The notes under the pieces were generated by a model that did no database searches, was not told the DNA's origin, and saw nothing but the letters and a program-made list of their open reading frames with translations. A stretch of 44,594 nt of DNA from the NCBI GenBank assembly GCA_902517245.1, contig CABYBK010000006.1:1-44594 (forward strand). The letters run 5' to 3'. Positions 36,054 to 43,948 of this stretch are shown here, in pieces. Source of the DNA: an uncultured Bacteroidota bacterium. GTDB taxonomy: Bacteria; Bacteroidota; Bacteroidia; Flavobacteriales; Flavobacteriaceae. The first letter of the stretch is position 1; every line of letters begins with the position of its first letter. Made by a program: the position numbers and the translations under genes.

Positions 36054-36650
36054 ATGAAAAAGTTATTTGTAATGTTTCTATGCATTTTAATGTTTTCTTG
36101 TTTCAAAACAGACATAAAGCAATATGAGACTTGGAATCAAGACCCTGCAACTAAAGTAAGTGGATTACAAATTAATGCTGTACGAAGTCAATATAATGCT
36201 CATAGCGGAAAAAAATTTTTATCTAAATATGATGAAACAATGTGGGCAGATACAGAAAATTATTTTAGCTCCTTTTCTGATATAAAATTTGATATTGATA
36301 TAAGGTTTTTTAATGCTGCTGAACATTTCATATCCTTCTTTAATATTGGTGAAGATATTTCATATTGTAAAGGATGGAAAAAAGGTGAAAACACTTATGA
36401 TGGAAAAAAATGGAATATAACTATTAAAAAAGATGAGTGGGATGTTTTTTGGTTTGATTATGATTATTACGGGACTGGTCAAGAAATTGAATATACAATA
36501 ACCTATAAATACGAAGTAATTGATGGTTTACTCCATTTTTCAAACTCTGAAGATCAATCATTTATTTTTCATCCATCAGATAAAAATTACTCAAAAGGAT
36601 TAATCGACACAGATGAAATAATTGAACAAGAAGGTTGTCTGTTCTTGTAA
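36054..36650 (+). CDS. Hypothetical lipoprotein
   Basis: A 198-residue exported protein of unknown function. The start chosen is ATG at 36054 because MKKLFVMFLCILMFSC forms a good signal peptide with lipidation at Cys16; a TTG 24 bases upstream would only add unrelated residues. The mature part is rich in Asp, Tyr, Trp and beta-strand segments (KKDEWDVFWFDYDYYGTGQE). A Cys four residues from the C-terminus (EGCLFL) is notable. No domain is recognised. Its upstream region resembles that of the repeat lipoprotein at 36794. Confidence 0.68.
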   Translation: MKKLFVMFLCILMFSCFKTDIKQYETWNQDPATKVSGLQINAVRSQYNAHSGKKFLSKYDETMWADTENYFSSFSDIKFDIDIRFFNAAEHFISFFNIGEDISYCKGWKKGENTYDGKKWNITIKKDEWDVFWFDYDYYGTGQEIEYTITYKYEVIDGLLHFSNSEDQSFIFHPSDKNYSKGLIDTDEIIEQEGCLFL

Positions 36651-36658
36651 TTAGGATA

Positions 36659-36764
36659 AACTAAATCATCGGTATATCCTCTTCATAAAGTTACAGTAGA
36701 TGAAAAAGAAAGGATGGACAGGGTTCGTGCATATGAAGAAAAACACGGCGTTAAGATATTATAA
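36659..36764 (+). pseudogene. 3' remnant of an unidentified gene, copy 2
   Basis: An open frame without a start codon of its own reads TKSSVYPLHKVTVDEKER then [16 protein letters not shown] and stop at 36762-36764. Codon use and composition look like real protein, but the frame is closed just upstream. The last 27 bases match copy 1 at 35993-36019. I do not recognise the parent protein. The likely explanation is decay or partial deletion of duplicated genes in this accessory stretch. Confidence 0.45.
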
Positions 36765-36793
36765 GTATATTGAACTATCTTAAAACCAACACA

Positions 36794-37501
36794 ATGAAAA
36801 AGCTACTTCTTGTTTTACTGTTTATTTCGTCAACCGTGTCTTGTTCTCCAGATGAAGAAACTCTAACTACAACAACAGAGCCCATATTTCCTATTTATTT
36901 AGACTCTAATGGAATTACAATAAAAGCATATGATTTTGCTTTAGTTGGGAATGAATATGAACTTAATGGAGTAAGCTATACTGTTGTCGATGATTCAACT
37001 ATTGATGCCCAAATAGCAAACGCTAATGTTAACCTATGTACAACATTTGTAAATAATATGAGCGAACTATTTAAAGATAATTCATCGTTTAACTCTGACA
37101 TTAATTTTTGGGATACTTCAAGTGTTACTTCAATGAATAGTATATTTGAAAATGCAACAGCATTTAATCAAGATATTGGTAATTGGGATACTTCAAGTGT
37201 GACTGATATGTCAAGTATGTTTTATGAAGCATCATCATTCAATCAAGATATTGGTAACTGGAATACTTCAAGTGTGACTGATATGGTTGGTATGTTTTAT
37301 GAAGCATCATCATTCAATCAAGACATAGGCAGTTGGGATACTTCTAAAGTGACTAGTATGGAACGAATGTTCTGGGCTGCTGATGCATTCAATCAAGACC
37401 TTTCAGGATGGTGTGTTTCTAATATTAGTTCTGAACCTGCTGGGTTTGCAACTTCTTCCCTAACAAACTTTAAGAAACCTGTCTGGGGGACTTGTCCTTA
37501 A
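36794..37501 (+). CDS. BspA-like lipoprotein with 25-residue (DUF285-type) repeats
   Basis: A 235-residue surface lipoprotein. The signal peptide ends at the lipobox STVSC (Cys17). Five 25-residue repeats run from about residue 98 to 222, with consensus [20 protein letters not shown], the pattern of DUF285/BspA leucine-rich-like repeats, used in adhesion in several bacteria. The protein ends KPVWGTCP, a common ending for this family. Start chosen at ATG 36794 ([10 protein letters not shown]); an upstream TTG at 36770 is out of place. Sequence after the stop stays open in frame for 22 codons. Confidence 0.8.
   Translation: MKKLLLVLLFISSTVSCSPDEETLTTTTEPIFPIYLDSNGITIKAYDFALVGNEYELNGVSYTVVDDSTIDAQIANANVNLCTTFVNNMSELFKDNSSFNSDINFWDTSSVTSMNSIFENATAFNQDIGNWDTSSVTDMSSMFYEASSFNQDIGNWNTSSVTDMVGMFYEASSFNQDIGSWDTSKVTSMERMFWAADAFNQDLSGWCVSNISSEPAGFATSSLTNFKKPVWGTCP
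37085..37459 (+). repeat. Five tandem 75-bp coding repeats in the BspA-like gene
   Basis: Five 75-bp units at 37085, 37160, 37235, 37310 and 37385 encode the 25-residue repeat. Units two and three are nearly identical at the DNA level (for example TTCAAGTGTGACTGATATG in both), which shows recent duplication and makes the array prone to length change. Confidence 0.85.
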
Positions 37502-37946
37502 ACCCCAGTCATATCATCTTCAGTAAGTTCTGGGATTTGTGATTCTTTAAGTGTAACCGTAACAGGTTAACAGGGTCGTTGGATAATAGTACCATATAAT
37601 AATAAACCCCCAAAAAGGAAAACGATTTGGATTCCAATAGGGGGGTTCAAGAGTAGGTTTCTCCGCTTCCTTTTTTAATGTCTTACGAAGCAACTAATTC
37701 TTATGGTGCTGCAGTTGAAGGTTTTGAAATGCTTGAATTTAATGCAAAGCTAAAAGAAACAGCAGGTAGTGTTATGTTAAGAATGAATTAAACACGAAGT
37801 AAAAAATTCTTTAGTATTTAGTAAAAAAGGATGTTATATTTGCCCCTCACAATAAGTGAAAAACAATATTTTGTAATACGTAGTGTAATACTTGATTGTT
37901 AACAGAGGCACAAAATGTCCTCTAACTTATTGTCTAACAACATTTT
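37502..37946. other. Gene-free accessory stretch with remnants and hairpins
   Basis: No intact gene is seen in these 445 bases. 37502-37570 continues the BspA-like frame past its stop (TPVISSSVSSGICDSLSVTV then TG and stop), resembling an Ig-like or secretion-tail fragment. 37605-37647 is an inverted repeat AACCCCC/GGGGGTT enclosing a small TTGGA/TCCAA hairpin. 37678-37791 is a 37-codon frame starting MSYEATNSYGAAVEGFE, probably a remnant. 37835-37842 TATATTTG is a possible -7 element for the downstream tRNA. Confidence 0.5.
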
Positions 37947-38295
37947 GGCCTCGTAGCATAACTGAATAGTGCACTTGATTACGGCTCAAGAGGTTGCAGG
38001 TTTGAATCCTGCCGAGGTCACATATAAACAAAGGGCTCACGTAAAGTGGGTCTTTTTTTTTACCCCTCCAACTCACAAAAAGCTCACAAAAAAGCCTATT
38101 TTTTGGGTCTAAAAACCCGTAAAACGATTTAATCCAATTTTTGATTTTAACCATATTTGGAGAAAGCCAAACAAAGTAGAAGAAAAGAGAAAGACCAATT
38201 GCATTAATATAGTCTGCATTTACAATGTTAAGAATTATTAAAGCTATACATCCTATACCAGTTATATATCCAACAATAATCCAAAATTTGCTCAT
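37927..38295 (-). CDS. Small membrane protein whose frame runs through the tRNA on the other strand
   Basis: The first 50-60 residues (38295 down to about 38120) look real: two hydrophobic helices (IIVGYITGIGCIALIILNIV; AIGLSLFFYFVWLS) with a basic tail, similar in style to the 62-residue protein at 35767. The rest of the 122-residue frame reads across the terminator and tRNA antisense; the stretch LGRIQTCNLLSRNQVHYSV is a well-known false peptide from reverse-strand tRNA. The natural stop was probably lost or the C-terminus is not conserved. Confidence 0.4.
   Translation of the reverse strand: MSKFWIIVGYITGIGCIALIILNIVNADYINAIGLSLFFYFVWLSPNMVKIKNWIKSFYGFLDPKNRLFCELFVSWRGKKKDPLYVSPLFICDLGRIQTCNLLSRNQVHYSVMLRGQNVVRQ
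37947..38020 (+). tRNA. tRNA-Arg (anticodon ACG), with A19-U56 in place of G19-C56
   Basis: A 74-base cloverleaf. Acceptor GGCCTCG/CGAGGTC has one G-U pair; D stem GCAT/GTGC, loop AACTGAATA; anticodon stem CTTGA/TCAAG with loop TTACGGC gives anticodon ACG (37981-37983); T stem GCAGG/CCTGC with loop TTTGAAT; discriminator A. No encoded CCA. D-loop G19 is A and T-loop C56 is T, a double change that keeps a Watson-Crick tertiary pair. A terminator follows, which supports expression. It could instead be a diverged or pseudo-tRNA, since the D stem has a T-G pair. Confidence 0.85.
38032..38060 (+). terminator. Terminator downstream of tRNA-Arg
   Basis: Stem AGGGCTCAC/GTGGGTCTT (38032-38040 and 38046-38054, with three G-U pairs) around loop GTAAA, followed by a T-run to 38060. 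It begins 12 bases after the tRNA 3' end. Confidence 0.7.
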
Positions 38296-38321
38296 GTTGT
38301 AAATATAACATAGATACAGCT

Positions 38322-38349
38322 TAAAAAAAAACCCTCCGCATAGGAGGGT
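38322..38349 (-). terminator. Terminator of the 259-residue secreted protein gene
   Basis: On the minus strand, stem ACCCTCC/GGAGGGT (38343-38349 with 38331-38337) and loop of 5, followed by a run of U read from 38330 to 38323. It lies 25 bases after the gene's stop at 38374. Confidence 0.85.
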
Positions 38350-38373
38350 GATTTAGTTTAAAGCTTCATTTAA

Positions 38374-39153
38374 TTACCATGCAAAATGAACTAATTCCAT
38401 ATTCATAGTTCCGTGAAATTTCCTACTTGCTGTTCCATATTTTGCCGCCATTTCTTCAGCAAAAGTTGGATTCCATTCAACTTCCGGTGCATCAGGGTTT
38501 AATATTTCAGTTATTATATGGGTAACAGGTTTATAAGCATTTTCAGTACGATCAACAATTTCATTTAATTCCCAATAAAGTCTTGACTTTGATTCTTTAT
38601 GATAGGGTGCAAAAAATTTATTTTCAAAATCCACATAGTCTTCGTTCAATTGTTCTACGCCAATATATTTTGCATTAATTCCTGTTGCAGGTGCTGCTCC
38701 ATCAGCAAGAAAAGCTCCCAATCCTTTATTGGTATACATGACTGATTTATTACGATATTTATTGCCCATAGTTTGTTGGGTATATTTTTTAACAATGGAT
38801 CTTTTAGTTTTACCTTTATGAGCAACTTTGATTTCGTTTTCCCACCATTCGGTAGATTTAGAGCTCATCTCTTTCATCTGCTCTTCATTAGCGTAAATAT
38901 TATAAATTAAATAATCTGCCCAACCCTTATTTTCCTCTGTTGGTAAAACTTTCCATACAAACCAAGCAATTTGTTTACCTTCTTTTACTTGTTTTTCTTT
39001 TATAGTTTTCCAAAACCCTTCAAAATCTACATACTCATTATCGAGCCCTTCGTTTAATGTAACTTCTTCTATTTGACGATAGACAGAAGACCAATCTTGA
39101 GCTTGGAGACTAATAGATAGAATAAAAATAGTTGCAATAAATAACTTCTTCAT
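38374..39153 (-). CDS. Secreted protein of unknown function
   Basis: A 259-residue exported protein with signal peptide MKKLFIATIFILSISLQAQ. The mature part is rich in Trp, Tyr, Lys and Glu with helical segments; recognisable internal pairs such as YVDFEGFWKTIKEKQ and EDYVDFENKFFAPYHKES hint at two related halves. There is no catalytic motif I recognise, and no lipobox. It stands alone, with its own terminator and about 150 bp upstream. Proteins like this are seen in marine Bacteroidota but have no assigned role as far as I know. Confidence 0.72.
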   Translation of the reverse strand: MKKLFIATIFILSISLQAQDWSSVYRQIEEVTLNEGLDNEYVDFEGFWKTIKEKQVKEGKQIAWFVWKVLPTEENKGWADYLIYNIYANEEQMKEMSSKSTEWWENEIKVAHKGKTKRSIVKKYTQQTMGNKYRNKSVMYTNKGLGAFLADGAAPATGINAKYIGVEQLNEDYVDFENKFFAPYHKESKSRLYWELNEIVDRTENAYKPVTHIITEILNPDAPEVEWNPTFAEEMAAKYGTASRKFHGTMNMELVHFAW

Positions 39154-39247
39154 TTTAATAAATTTATGATTAATAATACTCCTAAGATATAGAGAATGGA
39201 TTACATATCAAATCCCACACACTTGTTTCAATAGAAAAACAGTTTTC

Positions 39248-39276
39248 TTAAACCCATGCCCATGTTTTAGGTTTAA
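39248..39276. repeat. Inverted repeat upstream of the 101-residue lipoprotein gene
   Basis: Arms TTAAACC (39248-39254) and GGTTTAA (39270-39276), 15 bases apart, in the divergent gap 39154-39304. Could be an operator or chance in AT-rich DNA. Confidence 0.3.
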
Positions 39277-39304
39277 TGCAATTTTATTTTATATTTTAGA
39301 TTAA

Positions 39305-39610
39305 ATGAAAAAATTAATTCTATTTTTTTTTCTTGTATTTCTAAACAGTTGTTCAACCAACGAAGACGATATCGTAGACTCTGATATAGGTTGGTTTTTT
39401 ACAGTACTGAATGATTGTAAAGACCCATCTGCTCCTGCCGCTACTAATTATTGTGTATCTAAAAAAACTTATGACTACCTGGTTAATGATTACCCCGATG
39501 GTGTTAGTTGCGAATATCTAGTGTTTACAGATATTAATGGTGTAAGTCAATCAGGCTATGTTGTAGCTTATGGTTTTTCTGATAACTGTGAAAATTATAA
39601 AAGTTTTTAA
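39305..39610 (+). CDS. Small hypothetical lipoprotein
   Basis: A 101-residue protein with signal peptide MKKLILFFFLVFLNSC and lipidation expected at Cys16. The mature part has four further cysteines (NDCKDPSAP, YCVSKKTYD, SCEYLVF, NCENYKSF), suggesting two disulfides in the periplasm. No known domain. A single-gene unit in the accessory stretch. Confidence 0.66.
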   Translation: MKKLILFFFLVFLNSCSTNEDDIVDSDIGWFFTVLNDCKDPSAPAATNYCVSKKTYDYLVNDYPDGVSCEYLVFTDINGVSQSGYVVAYGFSDNCENYKSF

Positions 39611-39681
39611 TACTCGTACTTTAGATAAATAAAACATTCTAATTTGAAATGAAAAAGGTCTCTAAATATCATAGATTCTTT

Positions 39682-40065
39682 TTAATTTGAAATCTTCTTT
39701 TGTTTGACGAATTTATATACAAGTAAAATCCAACCAAAAATTAAAAAACATCCACCTATTGGGGTAATGGGACCTAGCCAGCTAAGTTCGATATTGACTA
39801 TCGACTGAATTGATAAAAGGAAAATACTAAAGGAAAAAAATATTGTGCCTACAATAAAAAAAATAGCAATCCATTTTTTTTCTTCAATTGATAATATTGA
39901 TAATATCAATAGTGCAAGTCCGTGATACATCATATACCTAAGACCTACATCAATCGATTCAATGGCTGTATAAGGAAGTATTTTTTTTAAAGCATGGCTA
40001 TTAAAAGCACCAATGATTACAGATAATAATGCAAATAATGCTCCAAATAACTTATCTATTTTCAC
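39682..40065 (-). CDS. DUF423 membrane protein, copy A
   Basis: A 127-residue DUF423 (YgdD-like) protein with four hydrophobic helices. Landmarks are YMMYHGLALLIL and LGPITPIGG. The usual AFGAH motif in helix one has changed to AFNSH (AFNSHALKK), unlike copy B 52 bp upstream. Function of the family is not established. It is probably co-transcribed with copy B. Confidence 0.86.
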   Translation of the reverse strand: MKIDKLFGALFALLSVIIGAFNSHALKKILPYTAIESIDVGLRYMMYHGLALLILSILSIEEKKWIAIFFIVGTIFFSFSIFLLSIQSIVNIELSWLGPITPIGGCFLIFGWILLVYKFVKQKKISN

Positions 40066-40116
40066 AATTTAAAATTTCAAAATAACCATTTGTCCATATT
40101 GATTACTTGGATGAAT

Positions 40117-40485
40117 TTAATGAAAACCAGCTTTTATTAAAAATAAAATCCACCCAACGATAAGGAAAGTTCCTCCAATTGGTGTAATTGGGCCTAACCA
40201 TTTTAGTTTGATTTTAAAAAAAGATTGAAGCGATAGAAAGAAAATACTAAATGAAAAAAGTAATACTCCAAAAACAAAGAATATTGCAACCCATATTTTT
40301 TCTTCAAACGGCATAATAGCTAATATCAACAATGCTAGTCCATGATACATCATGTACCTAACTCCCACCTCAAAAGATTGTAATTCAGCTTCTGAAAGAG
40401 ATTTTCTTAGTGAATGAGCACCAAAAGCTCCTAGGATTACAGAAAACATAGTAAAAACAATCCCGAAAAACTCGATGAATTTCAT
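40117..40485 (-). CDS. DUF423 membrane protein, copy B
   Basis: A 122-residue DUF423 protein with canonical GAFGAHSLRK, VGVRYMMYHGLALLIL and WLGPITPIGGTFLI. Shares long identical segments with copy A, so the pair is a tandem duplication. Four membrane helices. Retains the typical first-helix motif, so it is likely the ancestral copy. It lies 51 bp upstream of copy A in the same direction. Confidence 0.88.
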   Translation of the reverse strand: MKFIEFFGIVFTMFSVILGAFGAHSLRKSLSEAELQSFEVGVRYMMYHGLALLILAIMPFEEKIWVAIFFVFGVLLFSFSIFFLSLQSFFKIKLKWLGPITPIGGTFLIVGWILFLIKAGFH

Positions 40486-40549
40486 GTTAAGTAAAGTTTT
40501 ATTTAAAAAATATTTTGTTACTGTAATTGATGCAAACCATCATAAAAGT

Positions 40550-40891
40550 TTATAAATAATATAGACCAATTATTACACCAATAAACCCTCCAATTAGCAA
40601 TGCTACAATCATAACAATATTTGAGGTTTTTTTATCTGAATAAAGTTTTGAGGCTAACCGATTTAAAAAATCAAGTTGTTTTGGATAAATTGATTTATCA
40701 TCTAATGATCTATATATTTTTAGTGCTTTTTGAATAATAATTATTCCTAAAATTTCTAACAGGATAACTGCTAATAAGAAATAAATTTGAGTTTTTGAAT
40801 CACCAGGATTAGCTAATAGAATTATAATACCAGAAAAAATAGCTAGATAGGCATAAATTATAGTTTTCCAAAAGTCTTTCTTAGTTTTCAT
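40550..40891 (-). CDS. Three-helix membrane protein of unknown function
   Basis: A 113-residue protein with three hydrophobic helices (about 10-27, 33-52 and 92-112), the last one Gly/Ile-rich (IVALLIGGFIGVIIGLYYL). A cytoplasmic-type basic segment (KIYRSLDDKSIYPKQLDFLN) lies between helices two and three. No family recognised. It precedes the DUF423 pair on the same strand by 64 bp. Confidence 0.6.
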   Translation of the reverse strand: MKTKKDFWKTIIYAYLAIFSGIIILLANPGDSKTQIYFLLAVILLEILGIIIIQKALKIYRSLDDKSIYPKQLDFLNRLASKLYSDKKTSNIVMIVALLIGGFIGVIIGLYYL

Positions 40892-40963
40892 TTAATGGAA
40901 TTCAAGTGAAATATATCAATATCAATATATTAGTGTTAAATTAACGAATAATATTATGATTCT

Positions 40964-42403
40964 GTGACTCTCATTTTAAAAATATTTAAAAACAATAATT
41001 ATTTAAAGATACTTGTCTTTTCAATTTTATTGAACTCCTGTTCATCTAATGAAAAATCAAAAATTTACTCTGAAGAAATACAGACTCTCGTAAATTATGT
41101 TCAAGATAAAAGTGATTTTAATTATACGATAAAGGACACCATAAAATATAATGGTGCTTCATTATACAGGATTAAAATGGATTCTGGAAACTGGTTAACT
41201 AAAGAATTGGTTAATGAGCCTTTATGGTGGCACTGGATTGATGTTGTAGTACCAGACTCAATAGATACGTCCGCATCATTACTTTTTATAGGTGGTGGAT
41301 CTAAATTTGAAAATGGTATTTTTTTAGACAGTCTGTCTGTACAAAAAGCGATTGATACAAAATCGATAATTAGCCATGTAAGCAACATACCTTTTCAGCC
41401 ACTAAAATTTCATTCAAGTGATTCTATTGAACGTTATGAGGACAATATAATCGCATATGGTTGGAATCAGTTTCTTCAAGGAGGAGCCAAAAAAGGGGAT
41501 GTTGAGTGGTTAGCAAGGTTTCCAATGACTCGTGCAGTAGTGAGAGCGATGGATGTAATTCAAGAGATCACATCCAGTAAAGAAAATGCTGTAAAAAAGT
41601 TTTTTATTTCCGGAGCGTCAAAAAGAGGTTGGACCACATGGACTACAGCCGCAGTAGATAATAGAGTTATGGGCATGGCTCCATTGGTAATTGATCTTTT
41701 AAATTTAGTCCCTTCTTTTGATCATCATTATAAGGTTTATGGTGATTGGACACCAGCTGTTAATGATTATGTTGAATTTCAAATTATGGATTGGATGAAT
41801 ACAAAAGAATTTAAAAAACTCATGAACTACGTTGAACCTTATCAATTCAAGGAGCTTTTCACAATGCCTAAATTAATTGTAAATGGCACTATTGATGAAT
41901 TTTTCGTGACAGATTCATGGAAATTTTATTGGGAAGATATTCCTGATAAAAAATATCTTCAATATGTTCCAAATGGAAATCATGGCTTAACAGAGGGTTA
42001 TCGATATCAAAATGTCTTTTCCTTTTACGACAGACTTATTCATTCCAGAGATTTACCACAAATGAAGTGGCATATTGAAAAAGATGTATTTCACTTAGAT
42101 TTAGGAATAGATGCACCTCATAATATTAGCCTTTGGAAGATAAATAATCCAAATTCAAGAGATTTTAGAATATGGGAAGTTGGTAGAAATTGGAAAAAAA
42201 TAGTGGTAGAAAATAATAAATCAGGTAAGTATGAGATTACAGCTCCAATAGATGAAGGCTTTACTGCTTCACTTGTTGAGGTTGTTTTTTATCCAGATTC
42301 TGGAGCACCAATAACCTTAACTACAGGGACTCAGGTTTTACCTAATAAATATTCATTTTCATCATATGAATCAAAAATTAAAACAAAAGAGGAGGGTAAA
42401 TAA
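40964..42403 (+). CDS. PqaA-type (PhoPQ-activated pathogenicity-related) lipoprotein hydrolase
   Basis: A 479-residue exported alpha/beta-hydrolase-like protein. A GTG start at 40964 gives a signal peptide with lipidation at LLNSC (about Cys26); no ATG occurs before the mature part. The nucleophile elbow FFISGASKRGWTTW, followed by DNRVMGMAPLVIDLLN, and the late acid/His regions (GTIDEFFV; PNGNHGLTEGY) match the PhoPQ-activated PqaA family. Its substrate is unknown; members are thought to be peptidases or esterases. It converges with the lactate dehydrogenase-like gene. Confidence 0.85.
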   Translation: MTLILKIFKNNNYLKILVFSILLNSCSSNEKSKIYSEEIQTLVNYVQDKSDFNYTIKDTIKYNGASLYRIKMDSGNWLTKELVNEPLWWHWIDVVVPDSIDTSASLLFIGGGSKFENGIFLDSLSVQKAIDTKSIISHVSNIPFQPLKFHSSDSIERYEDNIIAYGWNQFLQGGAKKGDVEWLARFPMTRAVVRAMDVIQEITSSKENAVKKFFISGASKRGWTTWTTAAVDNRVMGMAPLVIDLLNLVPSFDHHYKVYGDWTPAVNDYVEFQIMDWMNTKEFKKLMNYVEPYQFKELFTMPKLIVNGTIDEFFVTDSWKFYWEDIPDKKYLQYVPNGNHGLTEGYRYQNVFSFYDRLIHSRDLPQMKWHIEKDVFHLDLGIDAPHNISLWKINNPNSRDFRIWEVGRNWKKIVVENNKSGKYEITAPIDEGFTASLVEVVFYPDSGAPITLTTGTQVLPNKYSFSSYESKIKTKEEGK

Positions 42404-42449
42404 ATCTGGATATTATTATTTATTTAGTTGGTATAGAAAGTAAGAAATT

Positions 42450-43595
42450 TTAAACTTTAGTATTATATATATCTTTAACCTTAGAACAACTCAATTGCTC
42501 CATAATTTGGGTTAATTGCGTTTTAAGCATTGATATGGTGTGATATCCTCCCTTTTTCCCTAAAGCTGACACACCATACATAAAAGTTCGTCCCATAAAA
42601 CTAAAATCAACACCAGTTGACATAACTCGAGCCACATCAGCACCACCTCGGATTCCACTATCCATCATCAAAGTTATTCTATCCTTATACAAAGGCGCTA
42701 TAGTTTTTATAGAATCAATAGTTGCTTGGCCGACATCTACTTGGCGTCCACCATGATTTGATACAATTACTCCGTCCAACCCTAATTGACAAGCCATTTC
42801 TACGTCTTGAATGGACTCAGCTCCTTTTAAAACAAGTTTTCCTTTCCATAAATCACGAATCTTTTTAATTTTTTCTTCATTCAGTCGACCTGAAAAAGTA
42901 GCATCCATAAATTTAGCCAATTGACTAAGGTTTAATTTTTTTGGCATGTAAGGTTTTAATGTTTCAAAACTTGGCTGCCCATTAATAATAGTTTGAAATA
43001 ACCAATGAGGTCGTTTAATTGCATTAATAATATTTGTGAGTGTCATTTTAGGAGGCATAGATAGTCCGTTACGAATATCTCTAGGCCGATAACCAAAAGA
43101 GGGAACATCTGCAAGTATAACTAGAACAGGACATTCAGCTACTTCAGCTCTTTTTAAAATATCCTTAGTAACACTTTCTTCAGCTGGATGATATAGTTGA
43201 AACCACGCTTTACCTTCAGTGATTTCTGCAATCCTCTCGATGCTTGCAGTTGTAACAGTACTTAAAACGAAGGGAACATTGTGATCGAATGCCGCCTTGG
43301 CTAATATTTCAGGTGACTTTGGCCACATAAGTCCCTGTAAACCAATTGGTGAAATACCAAAAGGTGCATCATAAATATGTCCAAAAAGTTCTGCTTTTAA
43401 GCTTGGTTTATCATAATCCACCAAATATTTAGGCTTAAGCTCAATATCTCGAATCCTTTGTGTATTTTTTTTCAGATTCACATCATCATTACAACCACCA
43501 TCCAAATATTCAAATGCAAACTTTGGAATTTTAGATCTAGATCGCTCCCGTAAGTCAGCCACCGAAGGATATTTATGATTTATATCATTTTTCAT
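42450..43595 (-). CDS. lldD: FMN-dependent alpha-hydroxy-acid dehydrogenase (L-lactate dehydrogenase-like)
   Basis: TIM-barrel flavoenzyme of 381 residues that oxidises L-lactate or a related 2-hydroxy acid. Motifs seen: FAFEYLDGGCNDD at the N-terminus, FGISPIGLQGLMWP, the Lys-FMN region (LVLKGAES), the catalytic SNHGGRQVD (His and Arg) and MDSGIRGGADVARVMSTG. It overlaps the mutarotase gene by 4 bases. L-lactate is a product of the oxidative L-fucose pathway, so this enzyme likely uses lactate formed by the operon. Confidence 0.88.
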   Translation of the reverse strand: MKNDINHKYPSVADLRERSRSKIPKFAFEYLDGGCNDDVNLKKNTQRIRDIELKPKYLVDYDKPSLKAELFGHIYDAPFGISPIGLQGLMWPKSPEILAKAAFDHNVPFVLSTVTTASIERIAEITEGKAWFQLYHPAEESVTKDILKRAEVAECPVLVILADVPSFGYRPRDIRNGLSMPPKMTLTNIINAIKRPHWLFQTIINGQPSFETLKPYMPKKLNLSQLAKFMDATFSGRLNEEKIKKIRDLWKGKLVLKGAESIQDVEMACQLGLDGVIVSNHGGRQVDVGQATIDSIKTIAPLYKDRITLMMDSGIRGGADVARVMSTGVDFSFMGRTFMYGVSALGKKGGYHTISMLKTQLTQIMEQLSCSKVKDIYNTKV

Positions 43596-43948
43596 AGATG
43601 TGATTCGTTTAAATCATAAATCTTATCCATAAGGACCCATTTAACCCCGGGCTTTGAATTTGGAAGTGACTGTTGAAATTGCCACATAAGAGTTTCCCAT
43701 TCTACTACTTTTGGGTTACTATTATCTAGTCTAGCTTTTTTATTAAACGAAAATGATTTATCAACTTCTAGAATCATAAAAAGCCTATTTCCTGTACAGA
43801 ATATCTCAGCATTTATAATCCCTGAATCTTTAAGACTTTTATTTATTTCTGGCCATACGTTTTTATGATACTCTACATAAGCATCTATCTTTTCTTTTTC
43901 ATCTTTTAGATCCAATGCCAAACAATATTTTTCCAACTTATCAGCCAT
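43592..43948 (-). CDS. L-rhamnose/L-fucose mutarotase (COG3254 family)
   Basis: A 118-residue dimeric alpha-beta-barrel-type mutarotase. Seen: CLALDLKDEKEKIDAYVEYH with the conserved HKNVWPEI, the FCTGNRLFMILEVD strand pair and the Trp-rich C-terminal part (VEWETLMWQFQ). It interconverts anomers of 6-deoxysugars; family members are called RhaM or, in oxidative fucose clusters, fucose mutarotase. The neighbours point to L-fucose. It overlaps the SDR gene and lldD by 1 and 4 bases. Confidence 0.84.
   Translation of the reverse strand: MADKLEKYCLALDLKDEKEKIDAYVEYHKNVWPEINKSLKDSGIINAEIFCTGNRLFMILEVDKSFSFNKKARLDNSNPKVVEWETLMWQFQQSLPNSKPGVKWVLMDKIYDLNESHL

Noticed and set aside
37085-37459. CRISPR array
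   Set aside because: The regular 75-bp units are protein-coding repeats without spacer/repeat structure, and no cas genes are present.
37927-38145. C-terminal half of the minus-strand frame (LGRIQTCNLLSRNQ...) as a real protein domain
   Set aside because: It is the antisense translation of the tRNA-Arg and its terminator, a well-known false peptide; only the hydrophobic N-terminal part was kept.
35600-38300. A tRNA-associated genomic island with integrase
   Set aside because: The accessory genes border a tRNA-Arg, but no integrase, direct repeat of the tRNA 3' end or transposase is visible in the window.
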